The position numbers and the translations under genes are program-made. The notes beneath the pieces were generated by a model that searched no databases, was not told where the DNA came from, and worked only from the letters and a program-made list of their open reading frames with translations. This document shows, in pieces, positions 8,487 through 17,293 of a stretch of 64,000 bases of DNA (positions within the stretch are counted from its first letter, which is position 1; each line of letters starts with the position of its first letter). The DNA is from Nocardia takedensis NBRC 100417 (lineage in GTDB: Bacteria > Actinomycetota > Actinomycetes > Mycobacteriales > Mycobacteriaceae): positions 1-64,000 of the forward strand of contig NZ_BAGG01000077.1 of the NCBI RefSeq assembly GCF_000308695.1, in the 5' to 3' direction.

Positions 8487-10157
8487 TCAGGCGCTGGAGG
8501 CGGCGATGACCAAGCGGGAGCCGTCGGCGGCGACCTGGAGCCAGCGGTTCTCGGTGGCGGTGCTGCCGTCGGCCTTCACGTAGGTCAGCGACGCCGTGGC
8601 CGCGTCGTTGCCCGCCGGGGTGATCCCGTTGACGCGCACCGAGCGGATCGTGGACCACCAGGACCGGTAGGCGGCGAATCCGCCGGTCTGGGCCTGGTAG
8701 GCCGGGGAGAGCTGTTCCCACGCGCCGTTGATGTTGCCCGGCAGCATCCCGTAGTAGCCCTGGATGAAGCCGGCCACCCGCTCCGGGGTGGGCGGACCCG
8801 CGGGCGTGGTCGGCGGGGGCGTCGTGGTCGGCGGCGCGGTGGTGGTCGGCGGCGCGCTGCTCGTCGGCGCGGGAGTCGTGGCGCTCGCGCGCGGGTTCTC
8901 CATGATCGACCCACCCGGCCCCGGCGCGGCCTCCGCGGAGGTGTCCACACCGGGCGGTGCGGCGGTGTCGTCGGAGCCGCCGTCGCGGTTCTGCACCGTG
9001 AGGATCACGCCGACCACCAAGGCCAGCACCAACACGATGGCCGCCGCCGCGCCGAGCACGCGCCGGTCGAGACCGCCGCCTCCGCCGCCCGCCCCCGGAC
9101 CGGTCAGCGTCGACCCGGCTCGCCCGGCAGGGGCCGCCGCGGGGCCGGCGAACGCGGCGGGACCGGAAGCAGCGCCGCGGCCGGAGACGGCGGCGGGCGA
9201 CGGAACGACCTCGGTGGGGCCGGAACCGTCCGCGCCGCGGCCGGCCGCGGTGGACGGCAGCACCGTGGTGGCGCCCGCGATCGACCCCGGCGCGGGCATC
9301 ACCTTCGTCGTCACCGGCGCGGCGGCCAAGGCGGGTGCGCGACCGGCGGCGACCGCTTCCAGGGCCTCCCTGGCCTCCTGCATGGTGGGCCGCGCGTCGA
9401 CGGTGTCGGCGAGCAGGCGCAGCAGCACCGGGCCGAGGGTGTCGGCGTGCCGCGGGGGCGGGATCTCGCCGCGGGCCACCGCGTGCAGTACCGCCAGCGG
9501 ATTGTCGCCCTCGCCGAAGGGCGGGCCGCCCTCGACGGCCGCGTAGAGCGTGGACCCGAGCGCGAACACGTCCGAGGCCGGTTCCGGGTTCTCCCCGCGC
9601 GCCACCTCGGGCGCGAGATAGGCCGGGGTGCCCGCGAGGAATCCGGTGGCCGTCACCGTCACGTCGCCGACCGCGCGCGAGATGCCGAAATCGGTGATCT
9701 TCACCGTGCCGTCGTCGGCGACCAGCAGGTTCGCCGGTTTGACGTCGCGGTGCATGATGCCCGCCGCGTGCGCGGCCGACAGCGCGGCCGCCGCCTGCGC
9801 GCCGATCTTGGCGACCTCGAGCGGCGGCAGCGTGCGCTTGCCCGACAGGCGCGCCGCCAGACTCGGCGCGTCCATGTACTCCATCACCAGCCAGGGCTGG
9901 CCGTCCTCCTCGGCGACGTCGAAGACGGTGATGGCGTTGGGATGGTGCAACCGGGCCGCGATCCGGCCCTCGCGCATCGCCCGCAGTTTCGCCTCCAGCG
10001 CCTGCGAACCGGTGAGATTCGGCGCGAGCAACAACTGTTTGACGGCCACGGTGCGGCGCAGGCGGACGTCGGTCCCCCGCCAGACCACCCCCATGGCACC
10101 GCTGCCGATCGGGTCCGCGAGCCGATACCGTCCAGCGATCAACCGATCCGCCGTCAT
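8487..10157 (-). CDS. Receptor-type Ser/Thr protein kinase with extracellular NTF2-like domain
   Basis: A 556-residue Hanks-type kinase. Kinase domain residues 10-270: glycine loop GSGAMGVV (18-25), catalytic Lys40, HRDVKPANL with catalytic Asp138, DFG at 156-158. A Pro/Ala-rich juxtamembrane segment follows, then one membrane helix (VLGAAAAIVLVLALVVGVIL, about residue 370), a Thr/Pro-rich extracellular linker, and a roughly 110-residue C-terminal domain (VAGFIQGYYGMLPG to the end) resembling the NTF2-like domains attached to actinobacterial kinases. No PASTA repeats. The ATG at 10157 has a GGAGG site 11 bases upstream. Signal sensed and substrates unknown. Confidence 0.9.
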   Translation of the reverse strand: MTADRLIAGRYRLADPIGSGAMGVVWRGTDVRLRRTVAVKQLLLAPNLTGSQALEAKLRAMREGRIAARLHHPNAITVFDVAEEDGQPWLVMEYMDAPSLAARLSGKRTLPPLEVAKIGAQAAAALSAAHAAGIMHRDVKPANLLVADDGTVKITDFGISRAVGDVTVTATGFLAGTPAYLAPEVARGENPEPASDVFALGSTLYAAVEGGPPFGEGDNPLAVLHAVARGEIPPPRHADTLGPVLLRLLADTVDARPTMQEAREALEAVAAGRAPALAAAPVTTKVMPAPGSIAGATTVLPSTAAGRGADGSGPTEVVPSPAAVSGRGAASGPAAFAGPAAAPAGRAGSTLTGPGAGGGGGGLDRRVLGAAAAIVLVLALVVGVILTVQNRDGGSDDTAAPPGVDTSAEAAPGPGGSIMENPRASATTPAPTSSAPPTTTAPPTTTPPPTTPAGPPTPERVAGFIQGYYGMLPGNINGAWEQLSPAYQAQTGGFAAYRSWWSTIRSVRVNGITPAGNDAATASLTYVKADGSTATENRWLQVAADGSRLVIAASSA

Positions 10158-10609
10158 GTGGTTGTGCCTCCTACCTGACACCGAGCCATCCAGCACCACC
10201 GCGGATCGGACCGAACGGTGTGACCGAAAATCCTACGCGCCGTAGTGCTTTGCCACCCGAACAGCTCAGCGTTCGCATCCGCCGACTGCTCCGGATGCAG
10301 TTGCAACGCATTCGACAATGACATACCCGACCGACAGACATCCAGCCACGACACGGCCGGTCAGTTCCTCGGCGCGTCGGAGCCGACGGCCGCGCTGCGC
10401 CATCGCGGCCGCACGACTGCCGCGACGTGCGCCGATATCCCTTCGACACCAGCGCTTTACGGGTGCGCCCGGTCGACGCGCGCGGGCCGGGGACATCGGC
10501 GGACACGGCCTTGGTGAGCACCGTCACAAGATCTCACCCTCCGCATGTCGCCACGCCGAGCGGCCCGAGTGCCGCGCCGGGACAGCGACGCTCGGACCCG
10601 ACGAACACC
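10158..10609. other. 452-base gap between kinase start and metH stop
   Basis: No convincing gene on either strand. It contains the kinase ribosome site at the left end and a short stretch resembling the metH 3' end (annotated separately). The rest, about 10316-10609, shows nothing I recognise. Confidence 0.6.
10274..10315 (-). pseudogene. Short decayed copy of the metH 3' end
   Basis: Read on the minus strand this encodes SNALQLHPEQSADA; the C-terminus of MetH just upstream reads SEELQLHPEQSTDA. By hand alignment 32 of 42 bases and 11 of 14 residues agree, in the same strand and order as metH. It is too short to be functional and is best explained as a remnant of a partial duplication of the metH 3' end, though a chance match cannot be excluded. 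Confidence 0.45.
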
Positions 10610-13600
10610 TCAGGCGTTGAAGTACTTGGCCTCCGGATGCAGCAGCACGAACGCGTCGGTGGACTGCTCGGGATGCAACTGCAACTCCTCCGAGAGCACC
10701 ACGCCGATCCGGTCCGCCTCGAGCAGGTCGACCAGCTTGGCCCGGTCCTCCAACTCCGGGCACGCGCCGTAACCGAAGGAGTAGCGCGCGCCGCGATAGC
10801 CGAGCTTGAAGTAGTCCTGCACGTCGCTGGGATCGGAGTCGGCGACCGCGTGACCTTCGAGCACCAGTTCCTCGCGGACGCGGCGGTGCCAGTACTCGGC
10901 CAGCGCCTCGGTCAACTGCACGCCGATGCCGTGCACCTCGAGGTAGTCGCGGTAGTTGTCGCCCGCGAACAGTTCGTTGGCGAAATCGGCGATCGGCTGC
11001 CCCATCGTGACCAGCTGGAACGGCAGCACATCCACCTGCCCCGTCTCGCGGGCCAGCGCGCGCGAGCGGACGAAATCGGCGATGCACAGGAACCTGTCGC
11101 GCTGCTGACGCGGGAAGGTGAAGCGGTAGCGCTCCGGCGCGTCGGCGTGCGGTTCGGTCAGCACGATGACGTCGTCGCCTTCGGACACGGCCGGGAAGTA
11201 CCCGTAGACCACGGCGGCGTGCTGCAACACGCCTTCGGTCGCCAACCTGTCCAACCAATAGCGCAGGCGCGGCCTGCCCTCCGTCTCGACGAGTTCCTCG
11301 TAGCTCGGGCCGTCGCCGCCGCGCTGCCCGCGCAGCCCCCACTGCCCCAGGAACAGCGCGCGCTCGTCGAGCAGACCCGAGTACTCCTGAACCGCGAGAC
11401 CCTTGATCACCCTGGTCCCCCAGAACGGCGGCGCCGGGACCGGCAGGTCGGCGGCCACGTCGGAGCGCTCGGGCACCTCCACCGGCACCTCGGCGGCCTT
11501 GCGCTTCTCGGCGATGCGCTTGGACCGTTCGTGCCGGGCCTTGCGCTCGGCGGCCTTCTCCCGTTCGGCCACCGCCTGCGGGCTGTCGGGGTCGAGGCCG
11601 CCGCCGCGCTTGACGGTCATGATCTCGTCCATCAACCGCAGGCCCTCGAAGGCGTCGCGCGCGTAGTGCACATCGCCCAGGTAGACGTCGGTGAGGTCGT
11701 TCTCCACGTAGGCGCGGGTCAGCGCCGCGCCGCCGAGCAGCACCGGGAACTGGTCGGCCACGCCCTTGGCGTTGAGCTCCTCCAGGTTCTCCTTCATGAT
11801 CACCGTCGACTTCACCAGCAGTCCGGACATGCCGATGACGTCGGCCTTCTTGTCCACCGCGGCGTCGAGGATGGTCGCGATCGGCTGCTTGATACCGAGG
11901 TTGACCACCTCGTAGCCGTTGTTGGACAGGATGATGTCGACCAGGTTCTTGCCGATGTCGTGCACGTCGCCCTTGACGGTGGCCAGCACGATCCGGCCCT
12001 TGCCGGAATCGTCGGTGGCCTCCATGTGCGGCTCCAGGTAGGCCACGGCGGTCTTCATCACCTCGGCCGACTGCAACACGAACGGCAACTGCATCTGCCC
12101 GGAGCCGAACAGTTCGCCGACCGTCTTCATCCCGGACAGCAGCGTCTCGTTGATGATGCGCAGCGGCGGGACCTCCGTCATCGCGGCGTCCAGGTCGGCG
12201 TCCATCCCGGCCTTCTCGCCGTCGACGATGCGCCGTTCCAACCGCTCGAACAGCGGCAGCGCGGCCAACTCCTCGGCGCGCGAGGCCCGCGAGGAGGACG
12301 CCGAGACGCCCTCGAACAGGCCCATCAGCTTCTGCAGCGGGTCGTAGTCCTCGCCGCGGCGGTCGTAGACCAGATCCAGCGCGACCTCGCGCTGTTCGTC
12401 GGGGATGCGGGCCATCGGCAGGATCTTGGAGGCGTGCACGATCGCCGAATCCAGCCCCGCCTGCACGCATTCGTGCATGAACACCGAGTTCAGCACCTGG
12501 CGTGCCGCCGGATTCAGACCGAAGGAGATGTTGGACAGACCCAGGGTGGTCTGCACCGCCGGGTGACGGCGCTTGAGTTCGCGGATGGCTTCGATCGTCT
12601 CGATGCCGTCGCGGCGCGACTCCTCCTGGCCGGTGCCCAGGGTGAAGGTGAGCGTATCGATGATGATGTCGCTCTCCAGCACCCCCCAGTTGCCGGTGAT
12701 GTCCTCGATCAGCCGTTCGGCGATCTCCACCTTCTTCTCGGCGGTGCGGGCCTGCCCCTCTTCGTCGATGGTCAGCGCGACCACCGCCGCGCCGTGTTCG
12801 GCGACCAGTGCCATGGTCTGCTGGAAGCGCGAGTCGGGGCCGTCGCCGTCCTCGTAGTTCACCGAGTTGACCGCGCAGCGTCCGCCCAGATGTTCCAGGC
12901 CCGCGCGCAGCACCGGGGTCTCGGTGGAGTCGAGCATGATCGGCAGCGTCGAGGCGGTGGCCAGGCGCGAGGCCAGTTCCCGCATGTCGGCGGTGCCGTC
13001 GCGGCCCACGTAGTCCACGCACAGGTCGAGCATGTGCGCGCCGTCGCGGGTCTGGTCCTTGGCGATGTCGAGGCATTTCTGCCAGTCCTCGGCCAGCATC
13101 GCCTCGCGGAAGGCCTTGGAGCCGTTGGCGTTGGTGCGCTCACCGATCATCAGCACCGAGGCGTCCTGCTCGAAAGGCACCGCCGTGTACATGCTCGACA
13201 CGCTCGGCTCGTGCTCCGGGTGACGGCGTTCGACGGGCGCGGGCAGGGTGGGCTCGACCTCGCGCACCGCCGCGGCGACCTGGCGGATGTGCTCGGGTGT
13301 GGTGCCGCAGCAGCCGCCGACCAGGGCCAACCCGAATTCGGCGACGAAGCCGCGCAGCGCCAGCGCCAGTTCCTCCGGCGAGAGCGGGTACTCCGCGCCG
13401 TTCGCGCCGAGCACCGGAAGGCCCGCGTTCGGCATCACCGACACCGGGATCTGCGCGTGCCGCGACAGGTGGCGCAGATGTTCGCTCATCTCGTCGGGGC
13501 CGGTCGCGCAGTTCAGGCCGATCATGTCGATGCCCAGCGGTTCGAGCGCGGTCAGCGCCGCGCCGATCTCGCTGCCGACCAGCATCGTGCCGGTGGTCTC

Positions 13601-14206
13601 CACGGTGACGTGGGTGATGATCGGGATGCGGCGGCCGGCGTCGGCCATCGCCCGCCTGCTGCCGGTGATCGCCGCCTTGACCTGGAGCAGGTCCTGGCAG
13701 GTCTCGATCAGGATCGCGTCGGCGCCGCCGTCGAGCATGCCCAGCGCCGCCTCGGTGTAGGCGTCGCGCAGCGCGGTATAGGGGGCGTGACCGAGGGTGG
13801 GCAATTTGGTGCCCGGCCCCATCGACCCGAGCACGTAGCGAGGGGCGCCGTCGGCGCCGGGCCCCATCTCGTCGGCCACTTCGCGGGCCAGCCTGGTGCC
13901 GCGTTCGGACAGGTCGCGGATGCGGTCGGCGATGTCGTAGTCGGCCAGGTTGGGCAGGTTGCAGCCGAAGGTGTTGGTCTCCACGGCGTCGGCCCCGGCC
14001 TCGAAGTAGGCCCGGTGGATGTGGCGCAGGACATCGGGACGTGTGTCGTTGAGGATCTCGTTGCAGCCCTCCAACCCGCGGAAATCGTCGAGGGTGAGAT
14101 CGGCGGCCTGCAACATGGTGCCCATCGCACCGTCCCCGATGACGACACGACGCGCGAGCGTGTCCAGGATCGTGGTGTCGAAGGCGGCGGAGTCGGACAC
14201 AGACAT
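10610..14206 (-). CDS. metH: Cobalamin-dependent methionine synthase MetH
   Basis: Transfers the methyl group of methyltetrahydrofolate to homocysteine by way of methylcobalamin, making methionine. At 1198 residues it has all four modules: homocysteine/zinc domain (to about 320; zinc cysteines in GLNCATG and GGCCGTTPEH), pterin-binding domain (about 340-600; IGERTNANGSKAFREA), cobalamin domain (about 660-850; the DVHDIGKN histidine ligand motif and LLVKS, LLGGAALTR), and the reactivation domain (SYGYGAC-like motif as YSFGYGACPELED near 1140). ATG at 14206 gives MSVSDSAAFD. The ortholog is Rv2124c. It is divergent from the PAC2 gene across 193 bases; no cobalamin riboswitch was seen there. Confidence 0.97.
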   Translation of the reverse strand: MSVSDSAAFDTTILDTLARRVVIGDGAMGTMLQAADLTLDDFRGLEGCNEILNDTRPDVLRHIHRAYFEAGADAVETNTFGCNLPNLADYDIADRIRDLSERGTRLAREVADEMGPGADGAPRYVLGSMGPGTKLPTLGHAPYTALRDAYTEAALGMLDGGADAILIETCQDLLQVKAAITGSRRAMADAGRRIPIITHVTVETTGTMLVGSEIGAALTALEPLGIDMIGLNCATGPDEMSEHLRHLSRHAQIPVSVMPNAGLPVLGANGAEYPLSPEELALALRGFVAEFGLALVGGCCGTTPEHIRQVAAAVREVEPTLPAPVERRHPEHEPSVSSMYTAVPFEQDASVLMIGERTNANGSKAFREAMLAEDWQKCLDIAKDQTRDGAHMLDLCVDYVGRDGTADMRELASRLATASTLPIMLDSTETPVLRAGLEHLGGRCAVNSVNYEDGDGPDSRFQQTMALVAEHGAAVVALTIDEEGQARTAEKKVEIAERLIEDITGNWGVLESDIIIDTLTFTLGTGQEESRRDGIETIEAIRELKRRHPAVQTTLGLSNISFGLNPAARQVLNSVFMHECVQAGLDSAIVHASKILPMARIPDEQREVALDLVYDRRGEDYDPLQKLMGLFEGVSASSSRASRAEELAALPLFERLERRIVDGEKAGMDADLDAAMTEVPPLRIINETLLSGMKTVGELFGSGQMQLPFVLQSAEVMKTAVAYLEPHMEATDDSGKGRIVLATVKGDVHDIGKNLVDIILSNNGYEVVNLGIKQPIATILDAAVDKKADVIGMSGLLVKSTVIMKENLEELNAKGVADQFPVLLGGAALTRAYVENDLTDVYLGDVHYARDAFEGLRLMDEIMTVKRGGGLDPDSPQAVAEREKAAERKARHERSKRIAEKRKAAEVPVEVPERSDVAADLPVPAPPFWGTRVIKGLAVQEYSGLLDERALFLGQWGLRGQRGGDGPSYEELVETEGRPRLRYWLDRLATEGVLQHAAVVYGYFPAVSEGDDVIVLTEPHADAPERYRFTFPRQQRDRFLCIADFVRSRALARETGQVDVLPFQLVTMGQPIADFANELFAGDNYRDYLEVHGIGVQLTEALAEYWHRRVREELVLEGHAVADSDPSDVQDYFKLGYRGARYSFGYGACPELEDRAKLVDLLEADRIGVVLSEELQLHPEQSTDAFVLLHPEAKYFNA

Positions 14207-14387
14207 GGATACAAGGGTAGTGGGCGCGACCGACATCCCGGACGGCTGTGCCCGAAGCCCGACCCCCGATGTGTCCGGCGCAACACCCGCCGCACACGGC
14301 GCGTCCGATGCTTCGGACCGGAAATTTTCCGGCCGACGGTGCGTGGAAACGCTCCGCGTCGCGTGCACACCGATGCTGCGCAGACAT

Positions 14388-14393
14388 TAGGCT
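14388..14393 (+). promoter_or_regulatory. -10 box (TAGGCT) for leaderless PAC2 transcript
   Basis: TAGGCT matches TANNNT and ends exactly 7 bases before the GTG at 14400, so the start codon's G would be the transcript's first base. No ribosome site precedes the GTG. Confidence 0.5.
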
Positions 14394-14399
14394 GACCGG

Positions 14400-15284
14400 G
14401 TGAACCCCAGTGAAACCCCCGATTCGGAACTGCCGACGTTGCGGGATCCGGTGCTGGTCGCGGCCTTCGAGGGCTGGAACGACGCCGGTGATGCCGCCAG
14501 CGGTGCCGTCGAACATCTGGAGCTGATCTGGGACGCCGAACCGCTAGCCGAACTCGATTCCGAGGACTACTACGACTACCAGGTCAACCGTCCCACGGTG
14601 CGCCAGGTCGACGGCGTGACCAGGGAGATCCAGTGGCCTTCGACGATGCTGTCGGTGTGCTCGCCGCCCGGCAGCGAGCGCGACGTGGTCCTGCTGCGGG
14701 GCATCGAGCCGAATATGCGCTGGCGCAGCTTCTGCGCCGATCTGCTGGAATTCATCGAACAACTCGGCGTGGAGACCGTGGTGATCCTCGGCGCGCTGCT
14801 GGCCGACACCCCGCACACCCGGCCCGTGCCGGTCACCGGATCGGCCTACAGCAAGGAAGCCGCCGAACGTTTCGCCCTCGAGCAGACCCGCTACGAAGGC
14901 CCGACCGGGATCACCGGCGTCCTGCAGGACCAGTGCGTCAAGGCGGGGGTGCCCGCGGTGTCGTTCTGGGCCGCGGTTCCGCACTACGTGTCCCAGCCGC
15001 CCAACCCGAAGGCCACCATCGCGCTGCTGCACCGGGTCGAGGACGTGCTCGACATCGAGGTGCCGCTGGGCGAGTTGCCCAAGCAGGCCGAGGACTGGGA
15101 GACCGCCGTCAACGAGATGACCGTCGGCGACGAGGAGATCAGCGAGTACGTGCGCTCGCTCGAGGAGCGCGGCGACGCGGCGATCGATCTCAACGACACG
15201 ATGGCCAAGATCGACGGCGACGCCATCGCCGCGGAGTTCGAGAAGTACCTGCGCAGGCGCGGTCCCGGCAGTTTCGGGCTCTGA
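14400..15284 (+). CDS. PAC2-family protein (proteasome-assembly-chaperone fold)
   Basis: A 294-residue actinobacterial PAC2-domain protein. The N-terminus LPTLRDPVLVAAFEGWNDAGDAA (residues 10-32) is the family signature, followed by ETVVILGALLADTPHTRP near 125 and TGITGVLQDQCVKAGVP near 170. The eukaryotic namesake helps assemble 20S proteasomes; actinobacteria have 20S proteasomes, but a chaperone role for these proteins is not established, so function is left open. M. tuberculosis Rv2125 sits in the same place beside metH. Ends in a strong hairpin terminator. Confidence 0.88.
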   Translation: MNPSETPDSELPTLRDPVLVAAFEGWNDAGDAASGAVEHLELIWDAEPLAELDSEDYYDYQVNRPTVRQVDGVTREIQWPSTMLSVCSPPGSERDVVLLRGIEPNMRWRSFCADLLEFIEQLGVETVVILGALLADTPHTRPVPVTGSAYSKEAAERFALEQTRYEGPTGITGVLQDQCVKAGVPAVSFWAAVPHYVSQPPNPKATIALLHRVEDVLDIEVPLGELPKQAEDWETAVNEMTVGDEEISEYVRSLEERGDAAIDLNDTMAKIDGDAIAAEFEKYLRRRGPGSFGL

Positions 15285-15294
15285 AGTTCTTCGT

Positions 15295-15329
15295 GCGGGG
15301 CGGGTGCGCGAGGCGCGCACCCGCCCCGC
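15295..15329. terminator. Bidirectional hairpin terminator
   Basis: Perfect 16-base inverted repeat (GCGGGGCGGGTGCGCG, loop AGG, CGCGCACCCGCCCCGC) between two convergent genes (stops at 15284 and 15332). Confidence 0.88.
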
Positions 15330-15331
15330 GC

Positions 15332-15688
15332 TCATGCGGTGCCGGTGGGACGCAGCGCGGCCATGGCGGTGACCGACTCGATGGTCCAGACCCGGGCCGC
15401 GGCCTCCTTGGCGAGTTTGGCCAGCAGGATCTCGCGCGGGATGGTCTGCCCGGCAAGATGTTCCAGCGAGGGAACCACGACGTGGTGGGCGTCGGCCCGG
15501 CGTAGCTCGCGGGTCAGTTCGGCGAAGGCGGTGCCGTCGGCCGTCGGTGACTCGTGGAAGGTCGCGGCGAAGCACAGCCCGATCTCGCGCGCCAACGCGC
15601 TCATGGCGACTTCGAATTCCGCGCCGCGGTCCTCGGCCAGATCGTCGCGCACGTACCCATAGATCAACGCTTCCACCCGAACCTCCAT
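15332..15688 (-). CDS. Small resolvase-fold protein lacking the catalytic serine
   Basis: A 118-residue protein resembling the N-terminal catalytic domain of serine recombinases. The start MEVRVEALIYGYVRDD follows the resolvase pattern (YGYVR then VS), and VVVPSLEHLAGQ near residue 80 fits the resolvase 'VxxLDRLxR' strand-helix. The catalytic serine that should follow YxRV is replaced (YVRDD), and there is no DNA-binding or C-terminal recombinase region. It is therefore unlikely to recombine DNA; a regulatory or binding role is possible. It is divergent from the helix-turn-helix regulator at 15852, sharing a 163-base promoter region. Confidence 0.6.
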   Translation of the reverse strand: MEVRVEALIYGYVRDDLAEDRGAEFEVAMSALAREIGLCFAATFHESPTADGTAFAELTRELRRADAHHVVVPSLEHLAGQTIPREILLAKLAKEAAARVWTIESVTAMAALRPTGTA

Positions 15689-15839
15689 TGGATTGGGCCG
15701 CTGTTCACCTCGTCGAGCACTACGGTCTAGCAAATTCTCCGCTTCCGCCTTCAGGATCGCGGAAGACACAGTGCGGATGCAGATGTCAACCCACGGACAT
15801 CGGTATGCCCTACCAGGACCGCCGGAGGTTAACTGGTGC

Positions 15840-15845
15840 GATACT
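15840..15845 (+). promoter_or_regulatory. -10 box (GATACT), leaderless start of regulator gene
   Basis: GATACT ends 7 bases before the GTG at 15852, placing +1 on the start codon. No ribosome site is visible. This spacing decides the choice of 15852 as start. Confidence 0.5.
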
Positions 15846-15851
15846 ACCGGG

Positions 15852-17084
15852 GTGTCCCTAGGAGACGATCGGCCCGTCTGGGCAGTCCGAATGCGTTCCG
15901 AACGCGATGCGAGGGGGTGGTCACAAGCGGATGCGGTGCGCGTCATGCGCGCCAAGTCCACCCACAACCTGCCGACCGACAGTACGCTGCTACGTAACTG
16001 GCGTCGGTGGGAGTCCGGCGAGTCGAGACCGGACGACTTCTACGCACCGATCATCGCGGCGGCTTTCGACACCGTCACCGCGGCCTTCTTCCCGAAGGCG
16101 CGACCGAACCGGGACGACGAGTTACTGTCGGCCACCGGCATGGACACCCTCGAATTCATCGGCCGACTGCGGATGTCGGATGTGTCCGCGTCCACCCTGG
16201 ACGCCATCCGGATCACCGCCGAACGCCTGTGCTGCGAATACTCCTTCGCCGATCCGCACGACCTGCACACCGAGGGCACGGCCTGGTTGCGTCGCATCAC
16301 CTCCCTGCTCGACGGTCGGCTCACCCTGGCCCAGCACCGCGAAATCCTCGTGCTGGCCGGATGGGTCGCGCTGCTGGTCGGCTGTGTCGACTACGACCTG
16401 GGGCGACGCACTTCGGCCGAGGCGACCCGCCGGGCGGCCTGGTCGCTGGGGACCGAGTCCGGCAATCCCGAGATCGTCGGGTGGGCCGCGGAGATGGCGT
16501 CCTGGTTCGCGTTGACCCAGGGCAACTATCGCGGGGCCATCGAGGCCGTCGACACCGCGCCCGCCGACTGCGCCGATCTCGGCGTGGGCGTGCAACTCGC
16601 CGCGCAGCGGGCCAAGGCGTTCGCCCGACTCGGCGAGTCCGTGCAGGCGCAGGCCGCTCTGGACCAGGGTCGCGCGATCCTGGACCGACTCGACTATCCG
16701 ACCGATCTGGACAACCATTTCGTGGTCGACCCGCAGAAGTTCGATTTCTACGCCATGGACTGCTGCCGGGTGGCCGGGGACAACCGCCGCGCGGAATCGT
16801 TCGCGCGCGAGGTGATTCGCACCTCGACCGGCGCCGACGGCAGTGTCCGCAACCCGATGCGGGTCGCCGAGGCCCATCTCACCCTGGCCGTGGTGGCGGT
16901 GCGCGACAAGGATCTCGAACGCGCGGTGCACGAGGGCGCGCTGGCCTTGGCGGGTCGCCGCCGCTCGCTGCCGTCGCTGATGTGGGTCGCGGGCGAGGCC
17001 GCCCGCGAACTGATGGACCAGTACCCGGACGATCCGCGCACGCTGGAGTATCTGGACCGATTGCGGACTGTCGCCGCAGAATAG
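15852..17084 (+). CDS. XRE-type helix-turn-helix regulator with TPR-like C-terminus
   Basis: A 410-residue protein. The N-terminal 75 residues form a helix-turn-helix of the kind MRSERDARGWSQADAVRVM ... LLRNWRRWESGESRPDDFY, typical of actinobacterial regulators. The remainder is alpha-helical with TPR-like pairs (for example GNPEIVGWAAEMASWFALTQGNYRGA) and ends LEYLDRLRTVAAE. Such proteins usually control adjacent genes and often pair with a small partner; here the divergent resolvase-fold gene is a candidate. It is separated from jetA by a terminator and a jetA promoter, so it is probably not in the Wadjet operon, though it may regulate it. Confidence 0.75.
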   Translation: MSLGDDRPVWAVRMRSERDARGWSQADAVRVMRAKSTHNLPTDSTLLRNWRRWESGESRPDDFYAPIIAAAFDTVTAAFFPKARPNRDDELLSATGMDTLEFIGRLRMSDVSASTLDAIRITAERLCCEYSFADPHDLHTEGTAWLRRITSLLDGRLTLAQHREILVLAGWVALLVGCVDYDLGRRTSAEATRRAAWSLGTESGNPEIVGWAAEMASWFALTQGNYRGAIEAVDTAPADCADLGVGVQLAAQRAKAFARLGESVQAQAALDQGRAILDRLDYPTDLDNHFVVDPQKFDFYAMDCCRVAGDNRRAESFAREVIRTSTGADGSVRNPMRVAEAHLTLAVVAVRDKDLERAVHEGALALAGRRRSLPSLMWVAGEAARELMDQYPDDPRTLEYLDRLRTVAAE

Positions 17085-17113
17085 AGACCACCTGGTCTGT
17101 CAGACTTGCGAAA

Positions 17114-17148
17114 GCGCCCGTTCCGGAGAGCATTTCCGGGACGGGCGC
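17114..17148 (+). terminator. Hairpin terminator after regulator gene
   Basis: Arms GCGCCCGTTCCGG and CCGGGACGGGCGC around a short loop, one mismatch, 30 bases beyond the regulator stop. Confidence 0.7.
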
Positions 17149-17280
17149 CGTCGTGTCGGCCGCACACCGCGCGTCGTCGGCGCGTCGGGCACGGCGTGTC
17201 GAGCGGGTGGCAAGAGCGGCAAACCGGACGCTGCCACGCCGAACAAGGGTTCTTCGTGAAGGCAGCGACCAGCCCGCTAC

Positions 17281-17286
17281 TACCCT
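17281..17286 (+). promoter_or_regulatory. -10 box (TACCCT) of the jetABC operon
   Basis: TACCCT (TANNNT) ends 8 bases before the GTG at 17294, consistent with a leaderless transcript. No ribosome site is evident. Confidence 0.4.
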
Positions 17287-17293
17287 GTTGTCG

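Noticed and set aside
10427..14395. 1322-residue plus-strand open frame
   Set aside because: Fully antisense to metH, which has unmistakable motifs. Composition (His/Gln/Arg/Val) is that of a reverse-complement shadow.
14207..14399. Cobalamin riboswitch upstream of metH
   Set aside because: The gap is only 193 bases and I see no B12-box-like element on the minus strand.
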